Below, in pieces: positions 11,233-22,455 of a stretch of DNA of 64,000 nt. The stretch is from assembly GCA_930367215.1 (NCBI GenBank), contig OV884060.1, positions 178,571,253 through 178,635,252 of the forward strand, read 5' to 3'. Positions within the stretch are counted from its first letter, which is position 1, and each line of letters opens with the position of its first letter. The notes below the pieces were generated by a model. It searched no databases and was not told the DNA's origin. It saw only the letters and a program-made list of their open reading frames with translations. A program made the position numbers and the translations under genes. The DNA is from Pollenia angustigena. Its lineage: Eukaryota; Arthropoda; Insecta; Diptera; Polleniidae.

Positions 11233-11589
11233 ACATTTGAACTTAAAATATTTTGGCAGTTATATGTGGCTAAAATTGTTTTGTTAAAACCTAGGAGGTT
11301 TTATTTTCAAAACATCTGGTATTGGTTAAATTATTCATTAAACATAAAGCTCTTTTGGAACGTACAGAGTTTAAGCAGTAAAAATTTGATATTGATATAT
11401 GATTTACATAGTTCGCTTCTATTTCAATGGTATGTATTTTATTAACAAAAAAAAACATAAAATTAATTAAAATATTACGTTTTAAAAAAACAGAAATTAA
11501 TTTTAAATTGAAAACAAAACAGAAATTCACTTAAAATTCGTTCGTTTTATGATATTTTTATTTACTCGTATCGTTGCATCACTATTACA

Positions 11590-12792
11590 AAAACAAGTAA
11601 GAGTGCTATATTCCGCTGTGCCGAATCTTAAAAACCCTTCACCATTGTGCGAGTATAATAGAGAGCAAATAAATAAATAATACATACATATTTACAATAC
11701 TTACAACTTCATTATAAATGAAATTTAAAAAGCGATAACTGGTAAATATTTTTTATTATGAAATAATAAAGAAGGGTGATAACGAAAATCATATTGGGCA
11801 TTATGCTAGTATATGTAAACAAATACGAAGGCGGGGTGAGGGGATAGGAAGAAGAGACGACAACCGGATTTGAACTTCGCTTTGCATAAGGACCCAGAAT
11901 ATATATACTTTATAGGGTGTAGGACCTTCGGTGAAGGGTATAAAAAACAAACTTATTTATAAAAAAAAGAGTAATTTTTGGGATTTCAGTATTTTGGTCA
12001 TAACTCTGCTATTTCTTAACCGATTTGACAGATTTATATACCGACGTGTTAAAGAGGAAATTTGCCAGTTATTTTGGCTATAAAACGTGGACTCGGGAAG
12101 ATCTATGGTTCCTGAAAATGGGTATTTTTCAAAAAAAATTAATATTTTGGTCATAACTTTTTCGTATCTGAACCGATTTTCCCGAGTTTTTCAGAAAATA
12201 TTTTCTATTAAAAATTTCCGATCTTCTGATATATAAGGTGTAACCATAGGTCATATTACAGTCAAAAAATTCAGGTTTTTATACAATTTCTAATACTTTT
12301 TGTATGAGAGGTACCACGCCTACTTCTCCAATCCCGCCCACATTTTGTAGGATGGTGTATATTTATAACCTAAATGTTTGTACCTAATTTTAAAGCTTTG
12401 GCTCTTGCCGTTGTCCAGATATACAGAAAAAAGTAATACAAATACAACAACCGCAAGGGATTTTTTGGAAAAATTAGAGGCAGTCGTGGTTTTTTGGTCA
12501 TATCTCAGCCATTGTTGGACCGATCTGGTTGAATTTCAATAGCAAGAAATGGTGGACTATATGTGACATAAATGTAAAACAACGTAGCCGCTATCATATC
12601 ATGTTTTCGGAAAACACATATCAAACGTAAGACGGACAGACGGACGGACGGATATCGTTAAATCAACTTCTCTCCTCATAAGGACCCAGAATATATATAC
12701 TTTATAGGGTCTAAGATCAATATTGTAGAAATTACAAACGGAATGACAAACTTATATATACCCTTTTCCACCTGTGGTGAAGGGTATAATTA
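11590..12792. repeat. Two tandem units of a dipteran GGTGAAGGGTATA repeat
   Basis: Starts near AGAGTGCTATATTCCGC (11600) with AAACCCTTCACC. One unit end lies at about 11945 (ACCTTCGGTGAAGGGTATA) and another at 12770-12788 (CACCTGTGGTGAAGGGTATA). The second unit includes GGACCGATCTGG, the short GACGGACAGACGGACGGACG run (about 12633) and ACCCAGAATATATATACTTT. The reverse complement of the same unit occurs at 54340-55070 and 63800-64000. This looks like a widespread non-coding interspersed repeat; I cannot assign a class. Confidence 0.65.
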
Positions 12793-13457
12793 TAATTAAA
12801 ATAACATGTTGTTGCCAACATACAAATACAAAAGTAATATAAACGTTTAATTGTTAATCCACTCCTATTAAGCGTTTATAAATTAGACTTTTTATTAATG
12901 GTTTATAAAGCAAAACGTGTTTGGTAACCATTGTATTCATTAAAGCTGAAACAAGAAATTTTTACGAATTAGACCGTAAACATTTAAACCAGTGATGATA
13001 ACTTTTTGTGAGCAAAAGGCACTTTAAAATTTCAAAAAAGCACTAAAAAGCACTATTTCGAGCAAAAAAAGCGTAAAAAAGCACTAAGCTATTTTTACAA
13101 TTTAATTAAACACATAACGAGTTGCATTCCGCTGTGCAACGGCGTTGATGTGGACCATTTTCATTTAAGATTAAATCATAAATATAGTTACATTTGTATA
13201 TACAAATTTTTAAATCTTTAATAAAAATGATATCATCGAAAGCATTTGGATCATCATAAGCTGAGTTTGAATTGGCGATAAAACAGTTTTAAAGTAATAC
13301 AACGTTCATTATAAAAGCAATTACTGTCAGCTGTTTTTAATTTATTTAACACTTTGTTAATACCAAGCTACAGCTTTTTTTTTTTGTTTTTAACGTCTTT
13401 GCGTTTTTTTTTGTACGGTTCCCGACTGCATTGTTTTAAACAATTCCTTATATTTCT

Positions 13458-15240
13458 AAAGCTTAGTCTAGACGATATGTTGAATCAGCAAATGTATGCT
13501 TATACTCATATGCTCAAAAATAATAACAAATGTCTCTTTTAGCATATGCAATATTCTGGGTGTCTAGACGATATGCTGAAAATACAAAATTTTTCAAATT
13601 CATCATATGCTAGCAAATGATATTTCAACAAATAAGTTAGCATACAATTTTTGTGTCTACACGATATGTTGAATTTCGTATGTTGTTATGTATGTTGAGT
13701 AAAGAGAACATTTGTTTAAAAATTTCAAATAAATTTGACAATTCTCTTTTTTATTATTTTAATTTTTTTTATTTAAAATTTGTTATAAATTATCGCCTTT
13801 AGTGCAAAAATTAATAGTTTCATGTATGCATATTAATACTGAATAAGTATGAAAGATATATTGGGCTGGATCAAATCCGCAAATATGTAGTTAAAATATA
13901 TGAACTGGATTGATCTAAAAATTATTTATAAAGCCTCACAGTTTTATAATTGGTTACAGTTCTACCGTTATGGAAAGTTATGGGCCGCCCAGCAGTATGT
14001 TTTTCATTTTGACACCCACACCACCATAGTGTCTGTAACACTCAAAAATATTGGTCCTATAACCATTTTATAGTATCCCGATCGACTCAATCACTATCTT
14101 GAGTCGATATAACGATGTCTGTCCGGACTGGCTGGCTGCTTACTTTGTAGTGTGCAAAGTACAGGTCGCAATTATTTGATAAAATTTGGTACATTGGTAC
14201 TAAATATTTATTGTTATTGAAACAGGTGAGGAACGGTCCATAATTTCTCAAAGATACTAACTACTTTTCAGATTAGAATCGTTGTGCCAATAAACCATTT
14301 TTTTTTTTTATCTTGGTATTAAGATTAAACTTTATATTCTAAATCTATAGCTCCTATACAATTATCACTCACAAAAATATTACCAATACCATAACATCCT
14401 TAAAAATTTTAGTATTTATACAAAATTTGGCGACTATAACCTTATTTGTTTTATCGGGTCCATGATTGCCCATGAGTCCCAAATTAGGTACACGTTCAAA
14501 TATTTATCTGTATATTCTGTGGTCGGACTTAACCGACTTATTAATCATATATAACTTAATTTGACTAAATTTGAATAAACTATCATGATTTGTTTCAGTT
14601 TAGCCGTATAACGGATAAAATGCATTAATAAATTAAAATATTTTTTAAATTGGTTCTTAATGGGTTAATAATTCGGCATGTTTTATATACCATTTTTATA
14701 TTTGAAAACACCCTTCAGCGATAACCATATTGCTGTGATCCAATTTATACTTCAAGAAATATTGGTTAAGAATTCAACTTTTATGGGCTATAACTCTAAA
14801 ACAAAGTTCTTTGAAAACATTTCTATTTTCAAAGCACTTATAAATGCAATTTTTTGTACCTTGTTTGCCGATAAGCTAAAAATCTTTATAACTTCCGGGG
14901 TTATGTAAAAAATTAATCAAGTTATTAAAAGAATACCAATTTTTATATTATTCATATGCTACCAAATTTGCTGTATGCTGAAAAGCTTGCATACGACTTT
15001 CAACAAATAACATATTTGTTAACATACTTAAAAAATTTGTTGAAAAGCAAAAAATATTGTGTCTAGACGATATGCTATAATTGTGAACAAAAGTTTGCTG
15101 ACATCGTTAACAAATGCCTGTCATATGTTGGTAAGCATACGTTTGTTGAAAAAATTTGGTGTCTACACGATATGTTGGCGCTGAAAACAAATTTTTTAAC
15201 ATAAATTTGCTGATTCAACATATCGTGTAGACTTAGCTTA
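13458..15240. mobile_element. Foldback-like element with GTCTASACGATATG repeats
   Basis: AGCTTAGTCTAGACGATATG at 13459 pairs with CATATCGTGTAGACTTAGCT at about 15237. Each arm contains further copies of the TGTCTAGACGATATGCTG-like unit (about 13560, 13653, 15059, 15163) with TTTGTTGA spacers, so the arms are internally repetitive. The middle (about 13860-14920) holds AT-rich repeat sequence with a CGACTCAATCACTATCTTGA block typical of fly interspersed repeats. No coding region was recognised. Confidence 0.65.
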
Positions 15241-15263
15241 AGCCATTTTCTATTTTTGAAATC

Positions 15264-16428
15264 CAGGGTTGTCAGATGTGGCCATTTCTCGCCAAATGTG
15301 GCGATTTTCAAACATGTTTGGCGACATAGCGATTTTTTGGCGATTTTTAAAATAGTTAAAATCGCCAACTGGCTATTTTTGATGACCTATGAATTTGTTT
15401 TGAAATTCGTTAAATTCAATACTTTGAAATAATATTATTTTAATTCTCGTATTTTTATGAATGAAATTTCAGGCAATCATATATGTATGATAGGTATTTG
15501 AAGGTATGTTCAAATGGCTGATGAAGTTAATGAAAATCTTCTAGAAAAGTGTTTTTTATATTTAAAATTGCTCTTGAAAATATCAATAAAAAGAATTCCT
15601 TAAAACATTAATGTGTTTTAAGTCTATAAACATTTTCACATTATAAAATACGTTCATGTTAGTGATATTTTAAAGATTTTTATAAATTCTATCATACCTT
15701 TGGACGTTTATGAAACACAATGAAAAAAAATTAGCGTTGGTTAATTGGAAAGATAAACAAATGAGCTTAGGCCAACATTTTAAGGCTACAAGGATACGGC
15801 AAGTACGTACAATTTAAAGGACTTTACTTTGGCTGCCCTTTATATGCGGTAATTACAATTAGTAATGCCTGTGTTGAAACTATGAACTCCACTAAAACTC
15901 GCCTTCGAATTAGAATGCAATACGAACTTCTAGACGCGTTATTAGGAGTTATAAGTTATATGAATGGGAATAGTACATGTTACACTTCTTTTGTATTTTC
16001 GTTGAATAAATGTAAGACCCTCACAATGTATTCCAAATAAGAAGACAAATATAATGAAACTGCAACTATTGTTTATAGTGCATTTCTATTATTTGTTTAG
16101 TACCAACCGCAAAAATTATTTTTTTGTTGCTTTAAGAACACTACTATAAATTATTTTATTGTAAACATCGTACCTTTTTTGTGTGCATTAGCTATTTTTA
16201 TTTTGCTCTAAATCAAAATTAAGCAAAATATATATTATGGCGACTTTTTTTTTAATTTTTGGCGTATTTTAGCGATACGGAACTAATTTATTTTTTAAGG
16301 ATTTATAAAAAATATTTTTAATAATTTAAAAAATATGTATTTTATTGTCAAAAACTTGTAAAGAAAGGCTTTGGTGATTTTTGACATTGAATTTGGCGAA
16401 AAAGGTCAAAATTAATCTGACAACCCTG
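15264..16428 (+). mobile_element. hAT-like element with GGCGATTTT subterminal motifs
   Basis: CAGGGTTGTCAGAT at 15264 pairs exactly with ATCTGACAACCCTG ending at 16428. Immediately inside, GGCGATTTT/TGGCGA units recur on both ends. The 8-bp flanks (TTGAAATC and TCTACATC) agree at only 5 of 8 positions, so a duplication is eroded or absent. The element keeps a fragment of its own hAT C-terminal domain at 15846-15990. It is nested inside the hAT at 12990-16672. Confidence 0.75.
15846..15990 (+). pseudogene. hAT C-terminal dimerisation domain remnant
   Basis: The frame beginning GCG GTA ATT at 15846 reads TISNACVETMNSTKTRLR and continues with IRMQYELLDALL. This matches the hATC signature (ISNASxER...TKxRNRM...LLxxLL). 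The catalytic-type Glu position is retained as Val-Glu-Thr. Upstream sequence (15730-15840) is degenerate and no longer open. It is a short relic, probably of the element in which it sits. Confidence 0.75.
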
Positions 16429-17081
16429 TCTACATCTTTCAAAAAATTTTTACCAAAATACATTGTTTTTATTAGGATTACTAAATATGTTGTCAACGCT
16501 AAAAAGTGCAACGTTTCGTTCTTTTAAAAAGGCACTTAAAAGCACTGTGAGAAATTTTTTAAAGCACTATAAATACCCGCTTTTCAATAACGGGTGTTTA
16601 ACAAAATTTCGGGTATTGCATAAGCAAAAAAGCACCAAAAAATACCCGAAAGGCACCAAAATGGCAACGCTGATTTAAACCAAATTACTTTTCTCAAAGA
16701 TTATTTTATAAGATCTCCTTTAACCATTGAAATAACTAATAAAATTATCCTAGTTTATTTTTTTATAAATACATATTTGGGGGATTCACAAGGTAGTCAT
16801 AAAGTCTTATGTCTTAAAATAATTACAAGAAATATATATCGTCGGCTTAATATGCAAACCGGCTAAATCCACTTTTTATGTTAATTGAGATTTTGATGCC
16901 GTGTGGTAGAGAAAGATACAGTATTTATCGGATATAAGAAACTTAAAAAATCCAGGAAAAAAGTTTCTTATAAGCGTTTCTTTCTTATATACAACTATTT
17001 TATATAAGAAACTTATTTTTTATATAAGTAGCTATGGCCATAAGACTTTCATATTTTGGTTTTCTGTCCCTTTTTTTGTTA

Positions 17082-17223
17082 CATAGTGTCATCACCTGAC
17101 AATTTTTTGTTATAATAAACGTCAAACTTCATATAAAAAAAAACGCTGGCAAAAATTTTAAAGTTTTTTTATATTGACTTTGACGTTTGGTATGACAAAA
17201 AATTGTCAGGTAAAGACCCCATG
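17082..17223. mobile_element. PIF/Harbinger-type MITE, CATAG...TCACCTGACAA family, copy 1
   Basis: CATAGTGTCATCACCTGACA and its complement around TGTCAGGTAAAGACCCCATG bound a 142-bp element flanked by TTA (17079-17081, 17224-17226). Other copies: 23334-23478, in the same place inside the second pogo-like copy, and 38058-38197. It therefore inserted into the pogo-like family before that family spread. Confidence 0.8.
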
Positions 17224-17433
17224 TTAACGTTTCTAACTTTTAAATAATTATTGTCTATGTTTTTTGAGTTTATCACTATTTTAGATAACGTTGAAAGTCC
17301 AAAATTATATTTTTTTTTGAAATTTCGCTTCTTTTTATACCGTTTTGTATATCTTTTAAAATTTTAACTTTTGTTTTTATTGACAAAAAACACAAAGCTT
17401 CTTATGAGTACCAGCTCGCTCATCTAAAACTAA

Positions 17434-17725
17434 AGCTGGAGGTCCATAACACGCGTTTTCTCCTCCACGCAGCGCATGCTTTTATAACCTTACAGGCGTT
17501 CTACGTTTCAAGTTACATGCAACGCTTTTTATGCAGCAGCAGCACAAGTAAAAATAAAATTTAATTTGTCAAATTGTTCGAACGCTGCTTGTGACGCTTA
17601 CAAAAGTCGAAAGTAAACCTACTTTTCGCCTCAAGGCATCTACGCTTTTGTGCATGTAACTAACTTTTTTAACAGCTTCGTATGCTGCGAAAAAGCGAGT
17701 CACGCGTTACTGTGGCCCTCCAGCT
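17434..17725. mobile_element. PIF/Harbinger-type MITE, AGCTGGAGG family
   Basis: AGCTGGAGGTCCATAACACG at 17434 pairs with CGTTACTGTGGCCCTCCAGCT ending at 17725 (one or two mismatches). TAA lies on both sides (17431-17433, 17726-17728). The uninterrupted pogo-like copy at about 26418 reads ACTAAAAGT, the exact empty site. 292 bp, GC-richer than its surroundings. Confidence 0.9.
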
Positions 17726-18523
17726 TAAAAGTAAAAAAAAACTTTGTTCTTGTTGTAAAACTGTCAGAAAACAGAGTTGTCCATGCAAACTACATAAATT
17801 CTGTGTTGCCGTTGGAAGTTTCTTATAAAAATTCTTTTTCTATACATTTTGTGATTTTGGTGTTGAAGAAAAATGTTCTTTTATCAGTTTTTTTCTTATA
17901 AGCGTTTTTCTTGTATGAAACCTTTTTTGTTAGAAAAATCGCAAAAAAGACATGGTGTTTTTGAAAATGTTTCTTATAAGCGTTTTGTTCTTATATGAGA
18001 TGTTCTTATATCCGAATAATACTGTACGCCTCGTCGACCGGCACGTAGTTTTTCTTTTATTTAAGTCTTGAAGTGTGTAAAACCAACTGTATTTTTATTT
18101 TCTATCAAGCTGCAAATAAAAAAAAATAAAATTTTGTTTGTCTCTTCTGTAAAATGTGCTGAAAGTGAGTTAGCAGGTTTTCATATTAAGCCGACGATAT
18201 GACTGTTGTGGGCTACCGCTTATAATTTAGATTTCTACTGTACAGGTATGACGAATCAATGAACACAGCATTAATATTTTTATATTGTTTGAAACACAAC
18301 AATATTTATTTTAAGCAATTGCAAAATATTATTTGGGATATTATGACGATATGACTTGAAAAATGAATATAACATATTTATGTTTTTTGTTTGCTTACTC
18401 GTTTTAGTTCAAGAATTGCTAGGTTTGGTATATTATTGTTTTTTTTTTACTAATAAATTCTAAATAATAAACAATTAATGCAATTTTATATATTGAAATT
18501 ACTTAATTTATAAAAAAAAACTT

Positions 18524-18640
18524 TATTAATCGGTTAACCGATCAAAAGCAAAATTAACCGATTATTAACCGATTAAACCAAAACCTCGGTTAATTAATCG
18601 AGCGATTAACCGATTAAAGCAAAAGGTCGATTAAATGATA
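18524..18640. repeat. AACCGATTA-rich block
   Basis: A dense run of AACCGATTA/TAATCGGTT motifs in both orientations. It resembles the subterminal motif clusters seen at the ends of several hAT-like elements in this window, so it may mark an eroded element end. No terminal repeat could be fixed. Confidence 0.5.
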
Positions 18641-18699
18641 TACGTATTATCAACGAAAAATCGAGGAAATAGCCGATTGGCCAAAAGTACAAAAATTGT

Positions 18700-19110
18700 G
18701 TAAATGGTAGTGAAAAAGTGTGAGTGTATTGAGTTTTTCGAACTTGTACCCTGTTGGCTATGTCGTGCAAGAATCATTGATGAATCGTGCACGACAATGT
18801 TAATTCCTGCACGACACGTAAGGGACAAACAATGCAAATCGTCGATGACATTTGCAAACAAGTGTCGCGTAAATCGCACGACACAAAGAGAGACAATGTC
18901 GCTCAGCCTGTCGTTGACGACCACATGCACGACATTGTCGTCTATATAGTCGTTAATGACCACATGAAAGGCATTGTCGTTTGTATTGTCTTTGATGACT
19001 ATATAGACGACAATGGATTCTACTTTGACGTCAACGACTGCGTAAAGGACAATGTCGATGAAGTTGCAGGAGTTACAGCTTACACGACAATGTCGCCTAT
19101 AAACCTAAAT
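18700..19110. repeat. GACAATGTCG/GTCGT-rich block
   Basis: About 400 bp with the palindrome-like words ACGACAATGTCG, GTCGTTAATGAC and GTCGTG occurring every 20-50 bp in both orientations. The left edge at 18750 (TGTTGGCTATGTCGTGCAAG) resembles the CCCAGTTGGCCATGTC ends of the foldback elements at 28980 and 30273. The open frames here are by-products of the repeat structure. Confidence 0.6.
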
Positions 19111-19197
19111 GAATAAACAAAAATATACAATAGCACATATATGTTTTTAAAATCATACCTTAGTCTTTGAGTTCTCAGACTTTACTGACTGATTTGC

Positions 19198-19917
19198 TTC
19201 ACTTTGATTTGGTTGTTTTTTTATTATTATCGTTATTTTACAGTTATTTTTATTTTTTATTGGGAACAACTTATTTTTGTTTGTTAAGAAGACAGCTTAA
19301 AAGACAATGTCGCTCATATTGTCGTGCTTAGAAGTTGATAAAGGACACCTTACAATACACTGTCGGTCATGTTGTCGTGCATACACTTTAATACAGGACA
19401 GCTTACAAGACACTGTCGCTCATATTGTCGTGTATAGTTGTTGATAGAGGATACCTTACAAGAAAATGTCTGTCATGTTGTCGTGGATAAGTTTAAACAA
19501 AAGACAAATTGAAAGACAATGTCGGTCATGTCGTCGTTTATTAACTTCTTCAAAAGACAGTGCACTTTATGCACGACATGTCTTCTATCACTTAGGATTT
19601 CTGGAAGACAATTTTGAGGAAAATGTCGTGGACGGCAAAATACTCGACATTGTCTAGTGCACTGTCTTTTGAAGAAGTTAATAAACGACGACATGACCGA
19701 CATTGTCTTTCAAGTTGTCTTTTGTTAAAGCTTATCCACGACAACATGACAGACATTTTCTTGTAAGGTATCCTCTATCAACCACTATACACGACAGTAT
19801 GAGCGACAGTGTCTTGTAAGCTGCCTTCTTAACAAACAATAATTAGTTGTTCCCAATAAAAAATAAAAATAACTGTAAAATAACGATAATAATAAAAAAC
19901 AACCAAAGCAAAGTGAA
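19198..19917. mobile_element. Foldback element with 53-bp tandem repeats in its arms
   Basis: A 720-bp inverted repeat. The left arm runs from 19198 to about 19566 and the right arm from about 19657 to 19917. The left arm contains five tandem units with the anchor word (A/C)A(A/C)TGTC.GTCAT.TTGTCGT starting at 19305, 19358, 19411, 19464 and 19517, exactly 53 bp apart each time. The right arm is its reverse complement with three units, which accounts for its being about 105 bp shorter. Outside the units both arms end in the same AT-rich sequence with TTCACTTTG..TTGGTTG. Arms built from tandem repeats and of unequal length are the hallmark of Drosophila FB-type foldback elements. No open frame of merit. 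Confidence 0.85.
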
Positions 19918-20055
19918 TACAAACTGTCGCCTTTCATATAGTCATTAACGACTATATGGACGACAATGTAGAATCGAAAGATTCTACATGAGACCGACGA
20001 TATACAGATTTAATAAAATATATTTTGCTTAAACTTCGGTTCTGTTTAAGATATA

Positions 20056-20184
20056 CTGCCAGTTTTAAGAAAACGTAAGCACGTGAGCGTGAAATTATAT
20101 TGAAAACAACAATAAAAAACGAAAATTTGTTTTTGTTTTTAATATAATTTCTTACTCACTCTTGTTAACGTTTTCTTAAAACAT
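20056..20184. mobile_element. Hairpin MITE, CTGCCWGTTTT family, right end eroded
   Basis: CTGCCAGTTTTAAGAAAACG at 20056 folds onto CGTTTTCTTAAAAC ending near 20184, with AAATTATATTGAAAACA in the arm. It matches the intact 139-bp copy at 60232-60370. The outermost bases on the right are missing. Confidence 0.7.
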
Positions 20185-20187
20185 TTA

Positions 20188-20323
20188 GGGGGTAATTTTG
20201 TTGTTCACTTCACCTTGCGTTGAGAAAATTTTCATATAAAATTTTTTCAATTTTCAAAATTTCAAAAAATTTTATATGAAAATTTTCTCAACGCAAGGTG
20301 AAGTGAACAACAAAATTACCCCC
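20188..20323. mobile_element. Near-perfect hairpin MITE, GGGGGTAATTTTG termini
   Basis: GGGGGTAATTTTGTTG at 20188 and CAACAAAATTACCCCC ending at 20323 bound a 136-bp element. Its arms, including TTCACTTCACCTTGCGTTG, are perfect complements for about 58 bp around a short A/T loop. Flanking TTA at 20185-20187 and 20324-20326. The lack of decay suggests a young insertion. Confidence 0.88.
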
Positions 20324-20926
20324 TTAATACTGAAATTAAAATTTGTTTTTGTTTTACATGTAATTTGTGCGAACGAAAGCGTTCGAGTGGCATTGTGAAA
20401 GAGGCAGTTAATGAAATATATTTTATACCTATTTTGTTAAAAAAAAACATGTGTAGTTATGTCGTTTTGCATTTAACAAATAAAAATACTTGTAGTCGTT
20501 TTGTTTTTTGTTAATACATAAAAGCTTCATTTTTGATCGAAAAGTCTAAAATTTTGTCAAGACATGAACTTTGTGTTAGTTACGCCTTTTTGCATTTTAG
20601 CTAACGATATGTATGTACATACATATGTATTAGGGGCTTCCCAAAATATTTTTATTCATATGGTGTGCATTGTTAGTTTAATCTCCCAATTTTATGCGTA
20701 TTGATTTGATTTTTATGTTTACTGATTTTAAGATTTGTTGGTTTAAGCCAGTGATAACCACTCCATAGACTCGCGAGGCAGTCAATAATCGTATTTTTCA
20801 CACAGACACGGTCGGCAATTCACATGTATACGACAACTTTGTTCGTTTCAAAACATCAGACTATCATCAGTCTCTGCGACCGTACACAAGTACATAATGT
20901 CTTTGCGTGCGTGCGTTCGGGGCTTA

Positions 20927-21310
20927 CCCAGTTGGCAAAATGGTCCTAGACGCAAATGTCGTCTACGATGTCCTCAGGACAATTTAGAATTTGTCGCTTA
21001 TAAAACATTGATGACGACAACTTAAGTAACAAATCGTGTATTTTGTCGTGTTGAAAATCGTTTTTTGCCTTGAATAATACTTTAATGAGGACAACATAAG
21101 CGACTATTTCATGCATTTTGTCGTGTTTCAAACCACATTGACGACAAAATGCATTAAATTTTCGGTCATCTTGTCTGCAATAAGACTTGATTGAGGACAA
21201 CATAAGCGACTGCTTCATGCATTTTGTCGTGTTTCAAACCACATTGACGACAAAATGCATGAAATTGTCGGTCATCGTGTCTTCAATAAGACTTGATTGA
21301 GGACAACATA
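20927..21310. mobile_element. Foldback-family arm (CCCAGTTGGC end)
   Basis: CCCAGTTGGC at 20927 begins a GACAA/TTGTC-rich arm with hairpins such as CATGCATTTTGTCGT ... ACGACAAAATGCATG (21112-21260). The arm aligns with the reverse complement of the right arm of the element at 30273-31805 (31418-31805). The matching right end is not obvious; 29484 is a candidate, which would make 20927-29484 one element split by the hAT insertion at 21544. Confidence 0.6.
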
Positions 21311-21902
21311 AGCGAAAAAGAAAAGACAAAACACAATACCTAAAATTTGCTTCAACTATTTCTTAAAAATAACGGGAAAATAACGACAAAAGAAAAAAAT
21401 CACAAACAAAAAAACATGTAAAATTATTTAGTTGAATTTTTAAAGTGCGTGGTAAAGGTTATAGTTTAGCTCTGTTATTTTTTAACAATTGTGATTTGCT
21501 TTTTTGTTTAGTATCGTTAATTAATTTGGTAAGTACCTTTAACTAGGGTTGCCATACGTACTGTTTTAAGCAGTACATGCACTGATTTTTTGCAAATGTA
21601 CTGTTTTATGCACAACTTCTAAAACAGTACGCAAATGTACTGTTTTTTACACTTTGTACAGTTTTTTGTACTTTTTTTTTGTTCAGTGTCCAAAAAACCA
21701 AGATATTAAGAAAAACCCTACTAAAAACACATTTTTATGATATTCTAATATTTAACAGTACATACCTAGCTTAACAAATTTTTTTGTGTTCCAAACAAAA
21801 AAGTTCTAAAATAATACGAGTTTTTACCAGAGTTCAGAATATTCATTCACTATTCACTCATTGTCACGAATAAAAAATTTCATACACTGTTGTATGCTTT
21901 TT

Positions 21903-22455
21903 TATTCGTGTTTAAAAACACAAAAAAAAACTTTTGCTATATTAGTTCTTGTATAAAAGAAGTTTCATTGTTTTTTGTTTTTACAAAACACATGAGATAA
22001 TAAGAGAGATTTTTCTTTTTTTATATTTGTACATGTGCAAGGCGAATTCAACTACAGGTGGTGTCGGAACTACAACAATCCAAAAACAACAGAAACAACA
22101 TACGGTTTTTTGCATTGCATTGTTAGTGTCATTAGCTCGAAATTTCAACCATTATTAGCAAAACACTAACAAATCAAAACAAATAAGCCCGAACTGTCAA
22201 AATCAGATGCCGTTTCGACACCACCTGTAGTTAATTCGCCTTGTACATGTGAGAATTGTTTTTTTTTAACTTCTTTTCTTCGTCTTGCATTCACACATAT
22301 AAGTATACTTCCAAATATTCGCTTGGTATTTACATCATAATCTCTGTTTTGTTTTGCTTTATTCGTGTTTAAAAACTCAAAAAATCTCTTGCTGTATTTG
22401 TTCTTGTATTTGTATTGTTTTTTGTTTCTACTAAAAACATGAGATAATAAGATCA
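21903..22455 (+). repeat. Direct repeat pair inside the composite hAT
   Basis: 21903-22015 and 22358-22455 share TTTATTCGTGTTTAAAAAC, then GTTCTTGTAT, TTGTTTTTTGTTT and ACATGAGATAATAAGA in the same order. The two units are about 450 bp apart, with the P-like MITE between them. Confidence 0.6.
22038..22243. mobile_element. P-like MITE, CAAGGCGAATT family, copy 1
   Basis: CAAGGCGAATTCAACTACAG at 22038 and its complement CTGTAGTTAATTCGCCTTG ending at 22243 bound 206 bp. The exact 8-bp duplication TACATGTG is at 22030-22037 and 22244-22251. Relatives with their own exact 8-bp duplications are at 29768-29991 and 39639-39962. A terminus beginning CA with an internal AAGGT, together with the 8-bp duplication, resembles the P-element superfamily more than hAT. 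Confidence 0.85.

Larger units (their letters stand above)
12990..16672. mobile_element. hAT-type element with nested insertions
   Basis: Termini CAGTGATGATAACT at 12990 and AATGGCAACGCTG ending at 16672, flanked by an exact 8-bp duplication ATTTAAAC (12982-12989 and 16673-16680). This is diagnostic of hAT-like transposition. Next to both ends are repeats of a short motif (AAAAAGCACT on the left; GGCACTTAAAAGCAC and AATACCCG on the right). The 3.7-kb span is mostly later insertions: a foldback-like element (13458-15240) and another hAT-like element (15264-16428). No transposase of its own was found. Confidence 0.88.
16919..18024. mobile_element. Non-autonomous pogo-like element, copy 1
   Basis: CAGTATTTATCGGATATAAG at 16919 pairs with CTTATATCCGAATAATACTG ending at 18024, flanked by TA on both sides. 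A second copy is at 23171-26723. After removing the nested MITE at 17434-17725 and its target duplication, the length is about 811 bp, against about 808 bp for copy 2 after removing its own insertion. The interior repeats TTTCTTATAAGCGTTT and keeps a decayed psq-type helix-turn-helix on the minus strand (about 17225-17345). Confidence 0.85.
16837..18200. mobile_element. TA-TCG MITE (ATATCGTCGG family) interrupted by a pogo-like insertion
   Basis: ATATCGTCGGCTTAATATG at 16837 pairs with CATATTAAGCCGACGATAT ending at 18200. The inner arm motif GGCTAAATCCACTTTTTATG is also shared with 30921-31172. Removing the pogo-like element at 16919-18024 leaves about 255 bp, the size of the uninterrupted relatives. 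The right half contains CCTCGTCGACCGGCACG, matching CCTCGTCGACCAGCATG in the reverse complement of 31060-31100. Confidence 0.8.

Noticed and set aside
19300..19560. CRISPR-like array (regular 53-bp spacing)
   Set aside because: Units are tandem without unique spacers, lie in the arms of an inverted repeat, and the genome is eukaryotic.
18631..19703. Overlapping open frames in the GTCGT-rich region as proteins
   Set aside because: They follow the tandem/inverted repeat structure on both strands and contain no domain.
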